Of a stretch of DNA of 63,180 nucleotides, positions 1 through 8,101 are shown in pieces (position 1 is the first letter of the stretch; every line of letters starts with the position of its first letter). The translations under genes and the position numbers were made by a program. The DNA is from Deltaproteobacteria bacterium (GTDB lineage: Bacteria; Myxococcota; Kuafuiibacteriia; Kuafuiibacteriales; Kuafuiibacteriaceae): the NCBI GenBank assembly GCA_011526105.1, contig WYAZ01000011.1:1-63180 (forward strand), written 5' to 3'. A model generated the notes under the pieces. That model searched no databases. It was not told the origin of the DNA and saw nothing but the letters and a program-made list of their open reading frames with translations.

Positions 1-2
1 AC

Positions 3-113
3 TACGCCGCGATCCCGATGATGAGAGAACCCGACTTCGAGCGGCTCGCGATTCGATTCGGAGAGATGATTCGAGAGCAGCGCGTCTTCAATGGGATTTT
101 CGGCGTTATATGA
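3..113 (+). CDS. C-terminal end of a gene that starts before the window
   Basis: An open frame runs from the window edge to a TGA at 111-113 and encodes about 36 residues ending in FNGIFGVI. Codon third positions are mostly G or C, as in real genes here, and the peptide has a normal amino acid mix (FERLAIRFGEMIREQ). I do not recognise the family. The next gene is on the opposite strand, so the 113-272 gap probably holds two convergent gene ends; I see no clear terminator there. Confidence 0.4.
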   Translation, partial: YAAIPMMREPDFERLAIRFGEMIREQRVFNGIFGVI

Positions 114-272
114 GGGGATGGCTCAGCTTGCGCGCAGCAAGCATGAACGCAGCGGAACAGCGCAGGGCCCGATGGGAATCCTGAGAGTGTAATGTCCGCG
201 AGGTATTCGGCCAGCCAGGACGCCGGTGATTCGCCTACTCCGTTGATCAACTGCCAGCTCAAACCGGGCGCG

Positions 273-2327
273 TCAGTACTCCGAGATGCCCCAGTTTGTG
301 CCCTCAAAGCCCGGTATCTGGCCGGCGAGCGTCGCGACGCCTGCGCTCCCACCGGAGACATTCGGTTCGACTTCGACGACGTTAATGATCGCAGCAGTGC
401 CATCAATGGTGTTCGTCGAGGGGATCGTCACGAATGACGCTGCGCCAGGCTTCTTGATACGCAGGCCGACCAGGTGATCTCCAAGCGGTTGATCGGCCGG
501 CACATCGACCCACAAGAGCGACTTCCACTCGCTGCTGATGGTGCCCGTAGACAGAACGGGCACTGACTCGCCAGGAACGAGGATTGCGACCTCCCACTCG
601 GCGCCGATTTCTCCGACCAGCACGATGGGGAAGCGAGCGCCTCGCGAGGTGTAGCGAGGGATCTCCATCGTGAATGGAAACGCGGTGTCGCTCCGCGCAA
701 AGGCCTCGATCTGATGCGTGGCTCGATTGACGAGGTAGAAGTCGACGCCAGGCGCCACAGACGGCCGCTGCCCCGTTTGCGTGGGGTCGAGATAGGTCTG
801 CAGCGCGTCCCAGAGGCGATTCAAACCCACTCGCGAGAACACTCGGCCCGGCTCACTTCGCGCGCCGTGGCCACCGCGAATGAGTACATCCGCATGCGTG
901 GGGATCTCGGCGGCCAACAACTTCGCCCCGTATTCGACCTGATGTGCGTAGGGCACGATGAAGTCGTGGCTGCCAACCTCGAGGTACACGTGGGTGCCCG
1001 CTGCCTTGAGCCCATTGATGAAGGCGGGGCCACCGACGCTGAGGGTGAGGTCAGCGATCATTGGATCAGAGGTGCCGGTGAGGATGTACAGATGCGCCTG
1101 CGGTGCCGTGAGACCAGTCAGATGCGGAAGCCCAGCGCATGACGGGTACGTCCACCCGGTTCGCCAGGCGTCGCCAAGGCCCGTTGTCCACGAAGCCGCC
1201 GCGAGGAGACCGGGGTACGTGGTACTTTGCAACACCGAATGCTCTCCGACTCTGGCCGGCGGCACAGCCGCAGCCACGAAGGTCACCGTGTAGTCGTGGC
1301 CCTTGATGTTCGACGCCATCGCGAGGGCCGTGCTCCCACCGCGTGAACCACCGAACATCAGAATGCGGTGCCGATCGCCTGAATACTGCGTGGCGACGGT
1401 GTTGACGACCGCGTTGAACTGATCGAGTGACTTCGGGTTGAGCGTCCGTGAACTGACCGCGCCACCGCCATTCCATAGAACGCCGATAGCCCCGGTTCTG
1501 CCACTCTGAGCGCTGAGCGCGATCAGTCGTGTGAGATCTGGGCCCTCCTGATGAAAGAGGTTGTCGTTCAAGTCATAGAACCCATTCGCGACGATCGGGT
1601 AGGTGCCCGCGGGAGCGGCGGCGCTCCAGTTCGCGGGGAGAATGATCGTCGCCAAAGAGCCGTCGATGATCAGCCCGTTGATGATCTGAACCGCGCCGGC
1701 TCGAGAGCGAACCCGTTCGGTGTTGACCGCGTCGGGTCGCAACAGCCTGACGGGAGCCCCGCTCAATGTGCACGCAGACCGAGTGAACGTGTTCGCTTCG
1801 CTGTCGGCGATCGCCGTAATCGACCACGTGTCGCCGATGTAGTGCTCGTAGTCTGGCAGTAGGCCCGGTGCGAAAGACGGGTAGCATGCGCCGGGCACGT
1901 ACGTACCGTCCGGGTACTCCACGTAGATCATCGCCTGATCAGCTGCGAGGTACTGCTGAGCCGAAGTGCTCGCACTCCAGTGCGTGACAACCGGCAACTC
2001 GTTGTAGGCTGAGCACCGATCGCAACCGATCAGATCTTCATCGGCTTCATTATCGCAGTCGTTGTCGAGGCCATCACAACGCTCGGGCGCCGGAGTGCAC
2101 GTCATGGGGATCGACGCATCGGGCGGCTCAGTTCCCGCATCGGGCGGCTCAACGCCGGCATCGGGCCCAAAAGCAGTTCCGCTGTCTGGGGTTTCGGACG
2201 TTCCCGAATCCGGCGTGACGATGATCCCCGAGTCGGCGCTTGCCTGTGCCCCTGAGTCGAGCTGCGTCGGGATGCTTGCCGCCTCGCAAGAAGCGAGCAC
2301 GAGACCAAGAAAGACTGACCGAAGCAT
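273..2327 (-). CDS. secreted lipoprotein with alpha/beta-hydrolase domain and MopE-type Cys motif
   Basis: The N-terminus (MLRSVFLGLVLASC) is a lipoprotein signal peptide, followed by a low-complexity spacer of about 55 residues rich in DSG, DAG and PPD repeats. A MopE-type motif (CDGLDNDCDNEADEDL), seen in many myxobacterial surface proteins, follows. The rest resembles a secreted alpha/beta hydrolase: the nucleophile elbow reads GGSRGG near residue 330, and a later SHDF could hold the catalytic His. The protein should sit on the outer membrane or cell surface and may be an esterase or peptidase; the substrate is unknown. An in-frame GTG lies just before the chosen ATG. It is transcribed alone, with a decayed gap upstream. 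Confidence 0.82.
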   Translation of the reverse strand: MLRSVFLGLVLASCEAASIPTQLDSGAQASADSGIIVTPDSGTSETPDSGTAFGPDAGVEPPDAGTEPPDASIPMTCTPAPERCDGLDNDCDNEADEDLIGCDRCSAYNELPVVTHWSASTSAQQYLAADQAMIYVEYPDGTYVPGACYPSFAPGLLPDYEHYIGDTWSITAIADSEANTFTRSACTLSGAPVRLLRPDAVNTERVRSRAGAVQIINGLIIDGSLATIILPANWSAAAPAGTYPIVANGFYDLNDNLFHQEGPDLTRLIALSAQSGRTGAIGVLWNGGGAVSSRTLNPKSLDQFNAVVNTVATQYSGDRHRILMFGGSRGGSTALAMASNIKGHDYTVTFVAAAVPPARVGEHSVLQSTTYPGLLAAASWTTGLGDAWRTGWTYPSCAGLPHLTGLTAPQAHLYILTGTSDPMIADLTLSVGGPAFINGLKAAGTHVYLEVGSHDFIVPYAHQVEYGAKLLAAEIPTHADVLIRGGHGARSEPGRVFSRVGLNRLWDALQTYLDPTQTGQRPSVAPGVDFYLVNRATHQIEAFARSDTAFPFTMEIPRYTSRGARFPIVLVGEIGAEWEVAILVPGESVPVLSTGTISSEWKSLLWVDVPADQPLGDHLVGLRIKKPGAASFVTIPSTNTIDGTAAIINVVEVEPNVSGGSAGVATLAGQIPGFEGTNWGISEY

Positions 2328-2330
2328 CAC

Positions 2331-2796
2331 TGTCCGGCGAGTGTAGCTCGAGTTCAGGTCCGGTCTACGGTTTCAGTCGCGCTCGGCAAAGACAGCTCGC
2401 TGATTTCGTGAGATCGAACGTTGACCCACCGCGCGCCGCGGGTTTCCAGATAGCAGGTTCCGGACTGGAAGTGGGCGGGAGGCGTGAGCCCGGGACGCTG
2501 GGTGGCTCGAGACCTCTGCCGCGATTCTCGCGCTCGCGGACCGAGTCTGCGTCCAGCGTCTCGTGCCGACGTTCCAGCGCAAGGAACTCGGATTCGAACT
2601 CGACCCTCCGGAGAGCCGACGCTCGGCTCAGACCGGCCAACCCCGCCAACACGAGCAGGGAACAGAGCCCATGGATCGTTCTTCGCTTTTCTCAGAGCGC
2701 TCCAAGATGGCGAGCCAGGCGATCCGCAACATGAACGTGCGTTCGTGGCACATCTCGAGTCCTATCTCTCCGTGCGAGCTAAACCGCACAAAAGAC
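2331..2796. other. gene-poor stretch, probably decayed
   Basis: No convincing intact gene is present. One minus-strand frame (2365-2652) reads as a weak signal-peptide-like start (CSLLVLAGLAGLSRASA) followed by a charged then proline-rich stretch. It has only a GTG start inside the hydrophobic part, and a stop lies about 25 codons further upstream. It could be a broken small secreted protein or chance. The other frames have no recognisable domains. Confidence 0.35.
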
Positions 2797-2874
2797 TCAG
2801 GTGGTCGGCGCGGTCTCCGCCTCATTTTCGGCTCGATTCTGCCGAAGCAGGTAGTCGAGCGAGAAGCGTCCGCT
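2797..2874 (-). pseudogene. remnant of a DoxX-type C-terminus
   Basis: This minus-strand segment encodes SGRFSLDYLLRQNRAENEAE and then TAPTT before a stop. It closely matches the C-terminal end of the NarK-DoxX fusion protein in this window (SGRFSLDHMLRQNRGEGEVG). At DNA level about 36 of 40 bases agree between 2836-2875 and 40956-40995. Nothing upstream in this frame looks like the DoxX membrane helices, so this is a tail without a body: the leftover of a deleted DoxX-family gene or a partial duplication. Confidence 0.6.
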
Positions 2875-2966
2875 GTCGCACGGTCTTCGCCGTGGTCCGC
2901 CGGCATCTCGCCTCGTGCGAAGTAGGGCCCTTTCAACTTGGAAGATCGGGGACACGCGACGAGCTG

Positions 2967-3452
2967 TCACTGTGACTCCGCGAGCCACAACCAGTGGAAC
3001 TCATCGGAACTCGGCAGGGACACGGCAAACCACAAGGAGACGGGTTCCCGTGGATTATCGGCGGAGTCGACCAGATACTCGAGCGTCGCCGTTTCGTCGA
3101 AACCGGGGACTTCGAGTGCGCACCCCGCGGCCGCGACTGCAGTCCACCGAAGCGTCGCCTTCTTCGCGACGCAGCCGTAAAGCGTGTAGAACGTGCAGAC
3201 GTCAACGGATCTGCGGTCGAACTCGATGATGCATCTCGATCCGATCTCGAGCACCACCCAGTCGGGTGATTTCTGGAATCTCGACGCGGACAACTGGCCC
3301 AGATCGATCTCCTCCGGGCGTGTGATGTCGCGCGAGCTGCCCCCGTAGGTCCTCACATCGAGCAGCAGTGAGCCATCCTCCCCTCCGCAAGCGAGGGCGG
3401 TGACGCCGAGTGTGACCGCGAGAAGCGTGCAGCCCAGATTCACGTGTTTCAC
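2967..3452 (-). CDS. small lipoprotein of unknown function
   Basis: Starting at a GTG (VKHVNLGC), with an AGG ribosome-binding sequence about 6 nt upstream, the protein is 161 residues. It begins with a lipoprotein signal (LLAVTLGVTALAC) followed by GGEDG, which favours outer-membrane anchoring. The mature part has several Cys residues (RCIIEF, DVCTFYTLYGC, AAGCALEV) and looks like a compact beta-rich secreted domain. The frame stays open further upstream, but those residues look non-coding and would put the signal peptide in mid-protein. I do not recognise the family. It is divergent from hflX. Confidence 0.65.
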   Translation of the reverse strand: MKHVNLGCTLLAVTLGVTALACGGEDGSLLLDVRTYGGSSRDITRPEEIDLGQLSASRFQKSPDWVVLEIGSRCIIEFDRRSVDVCTFYTLYGCVAKKATLRWTAVAAAGCALEVPGFDETATLEYLVDSADNPREPVSLWFAVSLPSSDEFHWLWLAESQ

Positions 3453-3707
3453 GAGCACCTCAGGTGCAATCACCGGGCCCGTCTCAGAGGCCACCCGCAG
3501 GCGGTGAATGCGTGCACTCCTGTGCAGTGCGCTGCACACAAGTGTGCGCGAGATTGCCCGGCCGAGGTCCTGCATGGACTTCCTGTTGGGCAACCGGTTG
3601 CGAATTTGCCTGGCGTCGTCGGCGCCGCCTTAGCAGTCCCTGCTCGCACGCCCACGGAGCGCCCGCCGAGGGCCATTTGGTCGTTGCCGCCGGCCGTGCG
3701 TTTGCGG

Positions 3708-5129
3708 ATGCTGGGCGCCGTGCTGGACGAACCATCGAAGGCGTTGTTGGTTGGGGCGCTCTTGCCCGGGGTCACCGCCGAAGAGCATCGGGCTTCGCTC
3801 GATGAACTCGAGCGCTTGGCGACCACGCTCGGGCTGTCCGTGGTCGCGCGGGTCGTGCAGACGCGGGTCGCGCTCTCCAAAAGGACGGTTCTCGGGGAAG
3901 GCAAGTTGCGGTCGATCGCCAAGATGACCGGGGGCACTGGCTATGTACCCGCACCGGCGAAGGTGAAGAAGCAGAAGGGCCAGCATCTCGGCTTTCCGTC
4001 GTCGACCGATGCCGACGACGAGCCCGAAGAGGTGGTTGAAGACGAAGACCACGACGAGGTCTCCGCCGAGAAGGCCAACGTCGTGCTGGTGGATCACGAC
4101 CTGACGCCGAGTCAGGTGCGCAATCTCGAGAAGGCGACCGGAGCCGAGGTGCTCGATCGCACCGGCGTCATCCTTCAGATCTTTCGTCGCCACGCCCGAA
4201 CCCGCGAAGCCAAGCTGCAGGTCGAGATCGCTCGCCTGCAGTACGAGGCACCGCGGCTTCGCGAGTCCGGTGGCGGCGGCGATCGTCAGCGGGGCGGCGT
4301 CGGTAGCCGCGGCGCCGGGGAGTCCGCGCTCGAGCTCGACAAGCGCAAGATTCGAGATCGAATCTCCGAGCTCAAGAAGGAACTCGCCGCCATCGCTGGC
4401 GAGGCGGGCGGACGTCGGGAGCGCCGCTCCAACCAATGCACCGTGGCTCTGGTGGGCTATACGAACGCAGGCAAGTCGTCGCTCATGCGCCGCCTGACCG
4501 GGAACGAGGTCTATATCGCCGACAAACTGTTCGCGACTTTGGACACCACGGTGCGCGCACTCGAACCCGAATCCAAGCCGCGCATCCTGGTCTCGGATAC
4601 CGTCGGATTCATCAAGAAGCTTCCGCACGACCTGGTCGCCGCCTTTCGCTCGACGCTCGAGGAGGCCAAGGAGGCGCAGCTCTTGCTTCACGTCATCGAC
4701 GCCGCGGATCCCGCATTTCTCCAGCAACTTCAGGTCACCCAAGACGTGCTCGCGGAGATCGGCGCCGACCAGGCGCGGCTGCTCATCCTCAACAAGATCG
4801 ATCGCGTCGACGATGTTCAGCGAGCCGCGTTGGCCGCAGCCTACCCCGACGCCATCCAGATGTCGGCGCACGCCCCTCTGGACGTGGTGATGCTTCGCGA
4901 GCGTCTCATCTCGTACTTCGAGGCCGGCATGGTCGAGACTCGGATCACGTTCCCGTACAGCGATGCGGCCAAGGTCGCCCACGTGCACGCGAACTTCCGC
5001 GTGCTGAGCGAAGAGCATGGTGAGGATGGCACCACAATCGTCTTCAAGGCCCCGGCCACCTCAGTCGGCGCGTTCTCGGCCATTCACCTCGATGAGGGGG
5101 CTCCGACCGATGCGTCACCGAAGCGCTGA
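3708..5129 (+). CDS. hflX: ribosome-associated GTPase HflX
   Basis: HflX-family GTPases bind the 50S subunit and help split or rescue stalled ribosomes. The N-terminal HflX domain (KALLVGALLPG onward) leads to the glycine-rich linker and coiled coil (LELDKRKIRDRISELKKEL). The GTPase domain follows with G1 GYTNAGKSS, G2 LDTTVR, G3 DTVGFI and G4 NKID. At about 473 residues it is slightly long for the family, mainly because of an acidic insert of some 40 residues in the N-domain (DADDEPEEVVEDEDHDE). The frame stays open to an ATG at 3444, but the upstream 88 residues look non-coding. The start at 3708 has no strong ribosome-binding site, and GTG 3696 is an alternative. The 3453-3707 stretch holds no other gene. 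Confidence 0.95.
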   Translation: MLGAVLDEPSKALLVGALLPGVTAEEHRASLDELERLATTLGLSVVARVVQTRVALSKRTVLGEGKLRSIAKMTGGTGYVPAPAKVKKQKGQHLGFPSSTDADDEPEEVVEDEDHDEVSAEKANVVLVDHDLTPSQVRNLEKATGAEVLDRTGVILQIFRRHARTREAKLQVEIARLQYEAPRLRESGGGGDRQRGGVGSRGAGESALELDKRKIRDRISELKKELAAIAGEAGGRRERRSNQCTVALVGYTNAGKSSLMRRLTGNEVYIADKLFATLDTTVRALEPESKPRILVSDTVGFIKKLPHDLVAAFRSTLEEAKEAQLLLHVIDAADPAFLQQLQVTQDVLAEIGADQARLLILNKIDRVDDVQRAALAAAYPDAIQMSAHAPLDVVMLRERLISYFEAGMVETRITFPYSDAAKVAHVHANFRVLSEEHGEDGTTIVFKAPATSVGAFSAIHLDEGAPTDASPKR

Positions 5130-5294
5130 GGCGCGGCCTTCCACACGAATCCGACCTCGGTGCACCCCCTGAAGATGACACCACGAACAGAGGCTGATGA
5201 CGTTATCCGGTTCATCACCTCCGCCATGGGCTTGGAAGCCGACGTGATGGGGGGTGACGTCGTCTGGGCTCGAAAGGCCGAAGAGGTCCGGCGC
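5115..5294 (-). pseudogene. truncated HNH endonuclease remnant
   Basis: The minus-strand frame encodes APDLFGLSSPDDVTPHHVGF, then QAHGGGDEPDNVISLCSWCH and LQGVHRGRIRVEGRASALR before a stop. This has the HNH layout: paired His, GG-D linker, Asn, then a CxxCH metal site. It resembles C-terminal HNH domains common in myxobacterial genomes, but nothing upstream looks like the rest of such a protein. It is squeezed between the end of hflX, which it overlaps by 15 bases, and the next gene. It is best read as a remnant of an HNH gene. Confidence 0.6.
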
Positions 5295-5326
5295 AACCTC
5301 CCTCCGACCTCGCCGATAACGCCTGG

Positions 5327-5971
5327 ATGAGCGGCGGACCCTTCCTCGGCCCTGCACCTCGCCCGGCCGAGTTCGCGGCGGCCTGGCGACAGAAGCTCGG
5401 CGACGTGCTCTGTCAAGCGTCGAACACCGACGGGCGTCTGTCACGGCCCGAGGCCGAGCGCATCCTAGAGCGGAGCGACGAAGGTTTCATCGTGGCCGAC
5501 AACGCGCTGTCTTTCTTCGAGCGCACCGGCCAGAAGACGGTCCGCGTGGAGAAGCTCATCCGCGTTCTGGGGGCGGAGGTCGAGACTGAAGTCGCCAAGG
5601 TCGCCGGCCCCAATCAACGTCTCTCCCTGATCGAGGCGAGGATGCTGCCGAAAGAGATCCGAGAAGACGTGCTCTACCTTCGGGGCAAGGGTCTGCCCAA
5701 GCGCGTCCAGCCGACCGACTTCAAAGCCGCGGTCCGGTCCATGGTGCAGCAAGTGCTCGACGAAGAGAGCGCGATCAAGCTGTCCGCCCCGCCCTGGCAG
5801 GTGATGGGTAAGAAACCGATCATCGAAAATATCCCGCACCCGGCCTCGAACACGCGGGCCATCGTCTATGTGGCGGACGGCCAGGTGTACTTTTCGCGCG
5901 CGGCCTCCACGCCCACGCCTCTGGTCGGGTGGTATCACGGTGGTCCGGCGCCCGAGTTGCCGGTGAGCTAG
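5327..5971 (+). CDS. conserved-looking cytoplasmic hypothetical protein
   Basis: This encodes 214 residues with no signal peptide or membrane segment. The N-terminal half is helical and contains spaced segments of the form NTDGRLSRPEAERIL and GPNQRLSLIEARML, loosely like EF-hand loops but without a full set of acidic ligands. The C-terminal part (IENIPHPASNTRAIVYVADG, then QVYFSRAAS) looks like a beta-rich domain. Codon use matches neighbouring genes. It follows hflX on the same strand, separated by the HNH remnant. I do not recognise the family. Confidence 0.7.
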   Translation: MSGGPFLGPAPRPAEFAAAWRQKLGDVLCQASNTDGRLSRPEAERILERSDEGFIVADNALSFFERTGQKTVRVEKLIRVLGAEVETEVAKVAGPNQRLSLIEARMLPKEIREDVLYLRGKGLPKRVQPTDFKAAVRSMVQQVLDEESAIKLSAPPWQVMGKKPIIENIPHPASNTRAIVYVADGQVYFSRAASTPTPLVGWYHGGPAPELPVS

Positions 5972-6018
5972 GAGAGACGTTCGCGCCGCGCCCACGGGCG
6001 CCCGGATGCTCGGGCCGC

Positions 6019-7998
6019 TCAGTAGATGTCGTGGGCGGTGTTATAGACGTTGAACTTGCCGGTGGGGCTCTCGAGGCCGGTGAACCGGCGTAGCTCCACG
6101 AGCGTGACCGCGTCGTAGACGACGATCTCACCGTCCACGTCCCAGACCGAGACCCACAGCTCGGTGCCGCCGCGATTGAACTCCGGGTGAACGGCTGAGC
6201 CGCGGTCCGACACGGCAAAACAGCGATCGAGGACGCCGCCGGCCTTCGAGTAGGCGCAGACCTGCCGCGCGAGCGCGGGGTCCGTCGAGAACGTCATGTC
6301 CATCACGACCCAAGGGGAGTTCGGATGTGTCTTCAAGAACAGGCTCCCAGAGGAGGGCAGCGTGACCTCACGAAGGACCCGCCAGGCGTTTTCGGGGCGC
6401 CCCACCGGGTCGGTCCCGTAGATGGCGAGCTTGGGCTCGCCGAGGTGCACGGTGGCGTTCACCGGGCCGAACGATGGATCCTCCCAGTTTGCGCCCCGGC
6501 CGGGATGAGGGAGGGCTCCGGTCTCGAAGGTGGTCACGAGGCTCTGCGTCTCGAGGTCGATCACGACCATGCGGTTTCTCGAGTTGGCGGCCACCATGAA
6601 GTATCGACCGGTGGAGTCGAGCCCACCGTCGTGCAGGAAGCGCTCGGCGTCGATGCGTCGGGTCTCCGGAAACTCGGACGTCTCATAACTCACGATGAGG
6701 ACGTGGCCGGACTCCTTCAAGGAGAGCGCCCAGGCGGGTGCGCTCCGCAGGCCGATGATTGAAGCGACACGCACCTCGTTGAGCTCCTCACCCGTATCCA
6801 CCGCGGAACCGAGTGTGCTCCTCACCGCCAGGGGTTCGAGGGTCAGGCCATCGAAGATCATGTACTGCGACGGGTCGTAGCAGCCCTCGATGATGAACTG
6901 GTCCTCATAGCCGGGGGCCTTGCTGCCTTCGACGCTGCGTGCATCGAAACACCCTTGAACGCGCGCCACCGGCGTCGGCGTCGGCGCCCACAGGTCGATC
7001 AGCGTCAGCCAACCGTCTCGGCCGATCGCGTAGAAGTATCGGCCGGTCGAAGATGTGCGGAGGATGTGAACGGCGAAGCCTACGTCCACCCTCGCGAGCT
7101 CGGTCCCGCTCGCGCCATCGAAGATCGCGACCTTGCGAACGTCGCGCAAGACCACTCCGAAGAAGTTCTCCCAGTCGAGGGTGTGCTGGGGCTCGGTTGG
7201 ACGCTCGGCGACGGGCACCATGAGCGTCCAGCGGGCGGTCGCGGCCTCCAGCGTAAACGGCGGACCGGCTGGGACCGGCTGCTGCAGAAAGGCGGCCATC
7301 TCCGCGAGCTCGGTCTCACGAAGCGGACCGACCAGCCCAAAGGACGGCATGCCCCAAGGGCGGCCGTTGCGGATCACCGACATGAGCGCGTCCGTGCCGA
7401 GCTCAACGGTGCGCGCGGGTTCTAGGTTTGGACCGGTGGCGCCTCGACGAAGCGTGCCATGACAACCCGAGCACGATCCGAAGAAGCGCTGCCGCATGGC
7501 TTCGAAGCGCTCGGCGCTCAAGCTCACGGGTTCGGAGGGTACGAGCGGTCCCGCCGCGCTCTGCAACGCCATGTAGTCGATCACGGCTTCGATCTCTGCG
7601 CCGGTGAGAGAGGGATTGGGCATGATTACGCCCCAGGTGGCGACGAGCTCCCGGCCCACGGGGGACCGCGTCGCGGCGAGCGCCGGATCTTGGAGCCAGT
7701 GGACGAGCCACTGGCGGCTCCGAAGGTCGGTCACGCCGTTCAGGTCGGGTCCGCGCTGATCGCCCCGGCCGATCGTGTGGCAGGAGACGCAGTCCCGCAG
7801 GAAGATCTCGGCGCCCGAGATCGGCTCCGACGCATCGGGGGCGCTTGCATCGAGCACGTCGCTCGCGTCCGGTTCGCCGGCATCCGCGCTGGCATCCGAC
7901 GTGACAGAAGACGCGTCGTTCGCGGGCGGGGGCTCCGAAGTCGAGCAGGCAACGCCGGCGGAGAGCAAGAGGACGTGGAGCGGGCTGGGTGTTTTCAT
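6019..7998 (-). CDS. nirS: cytochrome cd1 (NirS-type) nitrite reductase, lipoprotein with two haem c sites
   Basis: NirS reduces nitrite to NO outside the cytoplasm using haem c and haem d1. The protein starts with a lipoprotein-like signal ending at Cys18 and an Asp/Ala/Ser spacer. It then has CVSCH (Cys70/Cys73/His74) and CSGCH (Cys176/Cys179/His180), and an eight-bladed d1 propeller from about residue 255. NirS landmarks are intact: GFAVHILR with the axial His311, RFLHDGG with His456, PHPGRGAN with His498 (42 residues later, the spacing of the two catalytic His in Pseudomonas NirS) and the C-terminus TGKFNVYNTAHDIY. Two haem c domains and a lipid anchor are unusual; classical NirS has one haem c and is soluble. 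NirN and NirF are less likely. A strong AGGAGG lies 10 nt upstream. Haem d1 synthesis genes are not in the window. Confidence 0.9.
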   Translation of the reverse strand: MKTPSPLHVLLLSAGVACSTSEPPPANDASSVTSDASADAGEPDASDVLDASAPDASEPISGAEIFLRDCVSCHTIGRGDQRGPDLNGVTDLRSRQWLVHWLQDPALAATRSPVGRELVATWGVIMPNPSLTGAEIEAVIDYMALQSAAGPLVPSEPVSLSAERFEAMRQRFFGSCSGCHGTLRRGATGPNLEPARTVELGTDALMSVIRNGRPWGMPSFGLVGPLRETELAEMAAFLQQPVPAGPPFTLEAATARWTLMVPVAERPTEPQHTLDWENFFGVVLRDVRKVAIFDGASGTELARVDVGFAVHILRTSSTGRYFYAIGRDGWLTLIDLWAPTPTPVARVQGCFDARSVEGSKAPGYEDQFIIEGCYDPSQYMIFDGLTLEPLAVRSTLGSAVDTGEELNEVRVASIIGLRSAPAWALSLKESGHVLIVSYETSEFPETRRIDAERFLHDGGLDSTGRYFMVAANSRNRMVVIDLETQSLVTTFETGALPHPGRGANWEDPSFGPVNATVHLGEPKLAIYGTDPVGRPENAWRVLREVTLPSSGSLFLKTHPNSPWVVMDMTFSTDPALARQVCAYSKAGGVLDRCFAVSDRGSAVHPEFNRGGTELWVSVWDVDGEIVVYDAVTLVELRRFTGLESPTGKFNVYNTAHDIY

Positions 7999-8101
7999 GA
8001 GGCCTCCCTCCTAGCTTATATGGAGGGCGAATCTCTCGGGGCATGCGTCAACCTGTCGCAGCCTGGGGTGACCATCGGCCCTTGTCTTGCGCGTCACCCG
8101 T

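Noticed and set aside
3630-5018. Long minus-strand frame over hflX
   Set aside because: It is a shadow of a clear HflX gene with all four GTPase motifs on the plus strand.
6019-7998. The cd1 gene as NirN or NirF instead of NirS
   Set aside because: Both distal catalytic His with NirS spacing, the NirS N-terminal d1 sequence and its C-terminal signature are all present.
7999-8101. Possible sigma-54 promoter before the cd1 gene
   Set aside because: A TGG...TGC pair exists on the minus strand, but the GG to GC distance is two bases too long.
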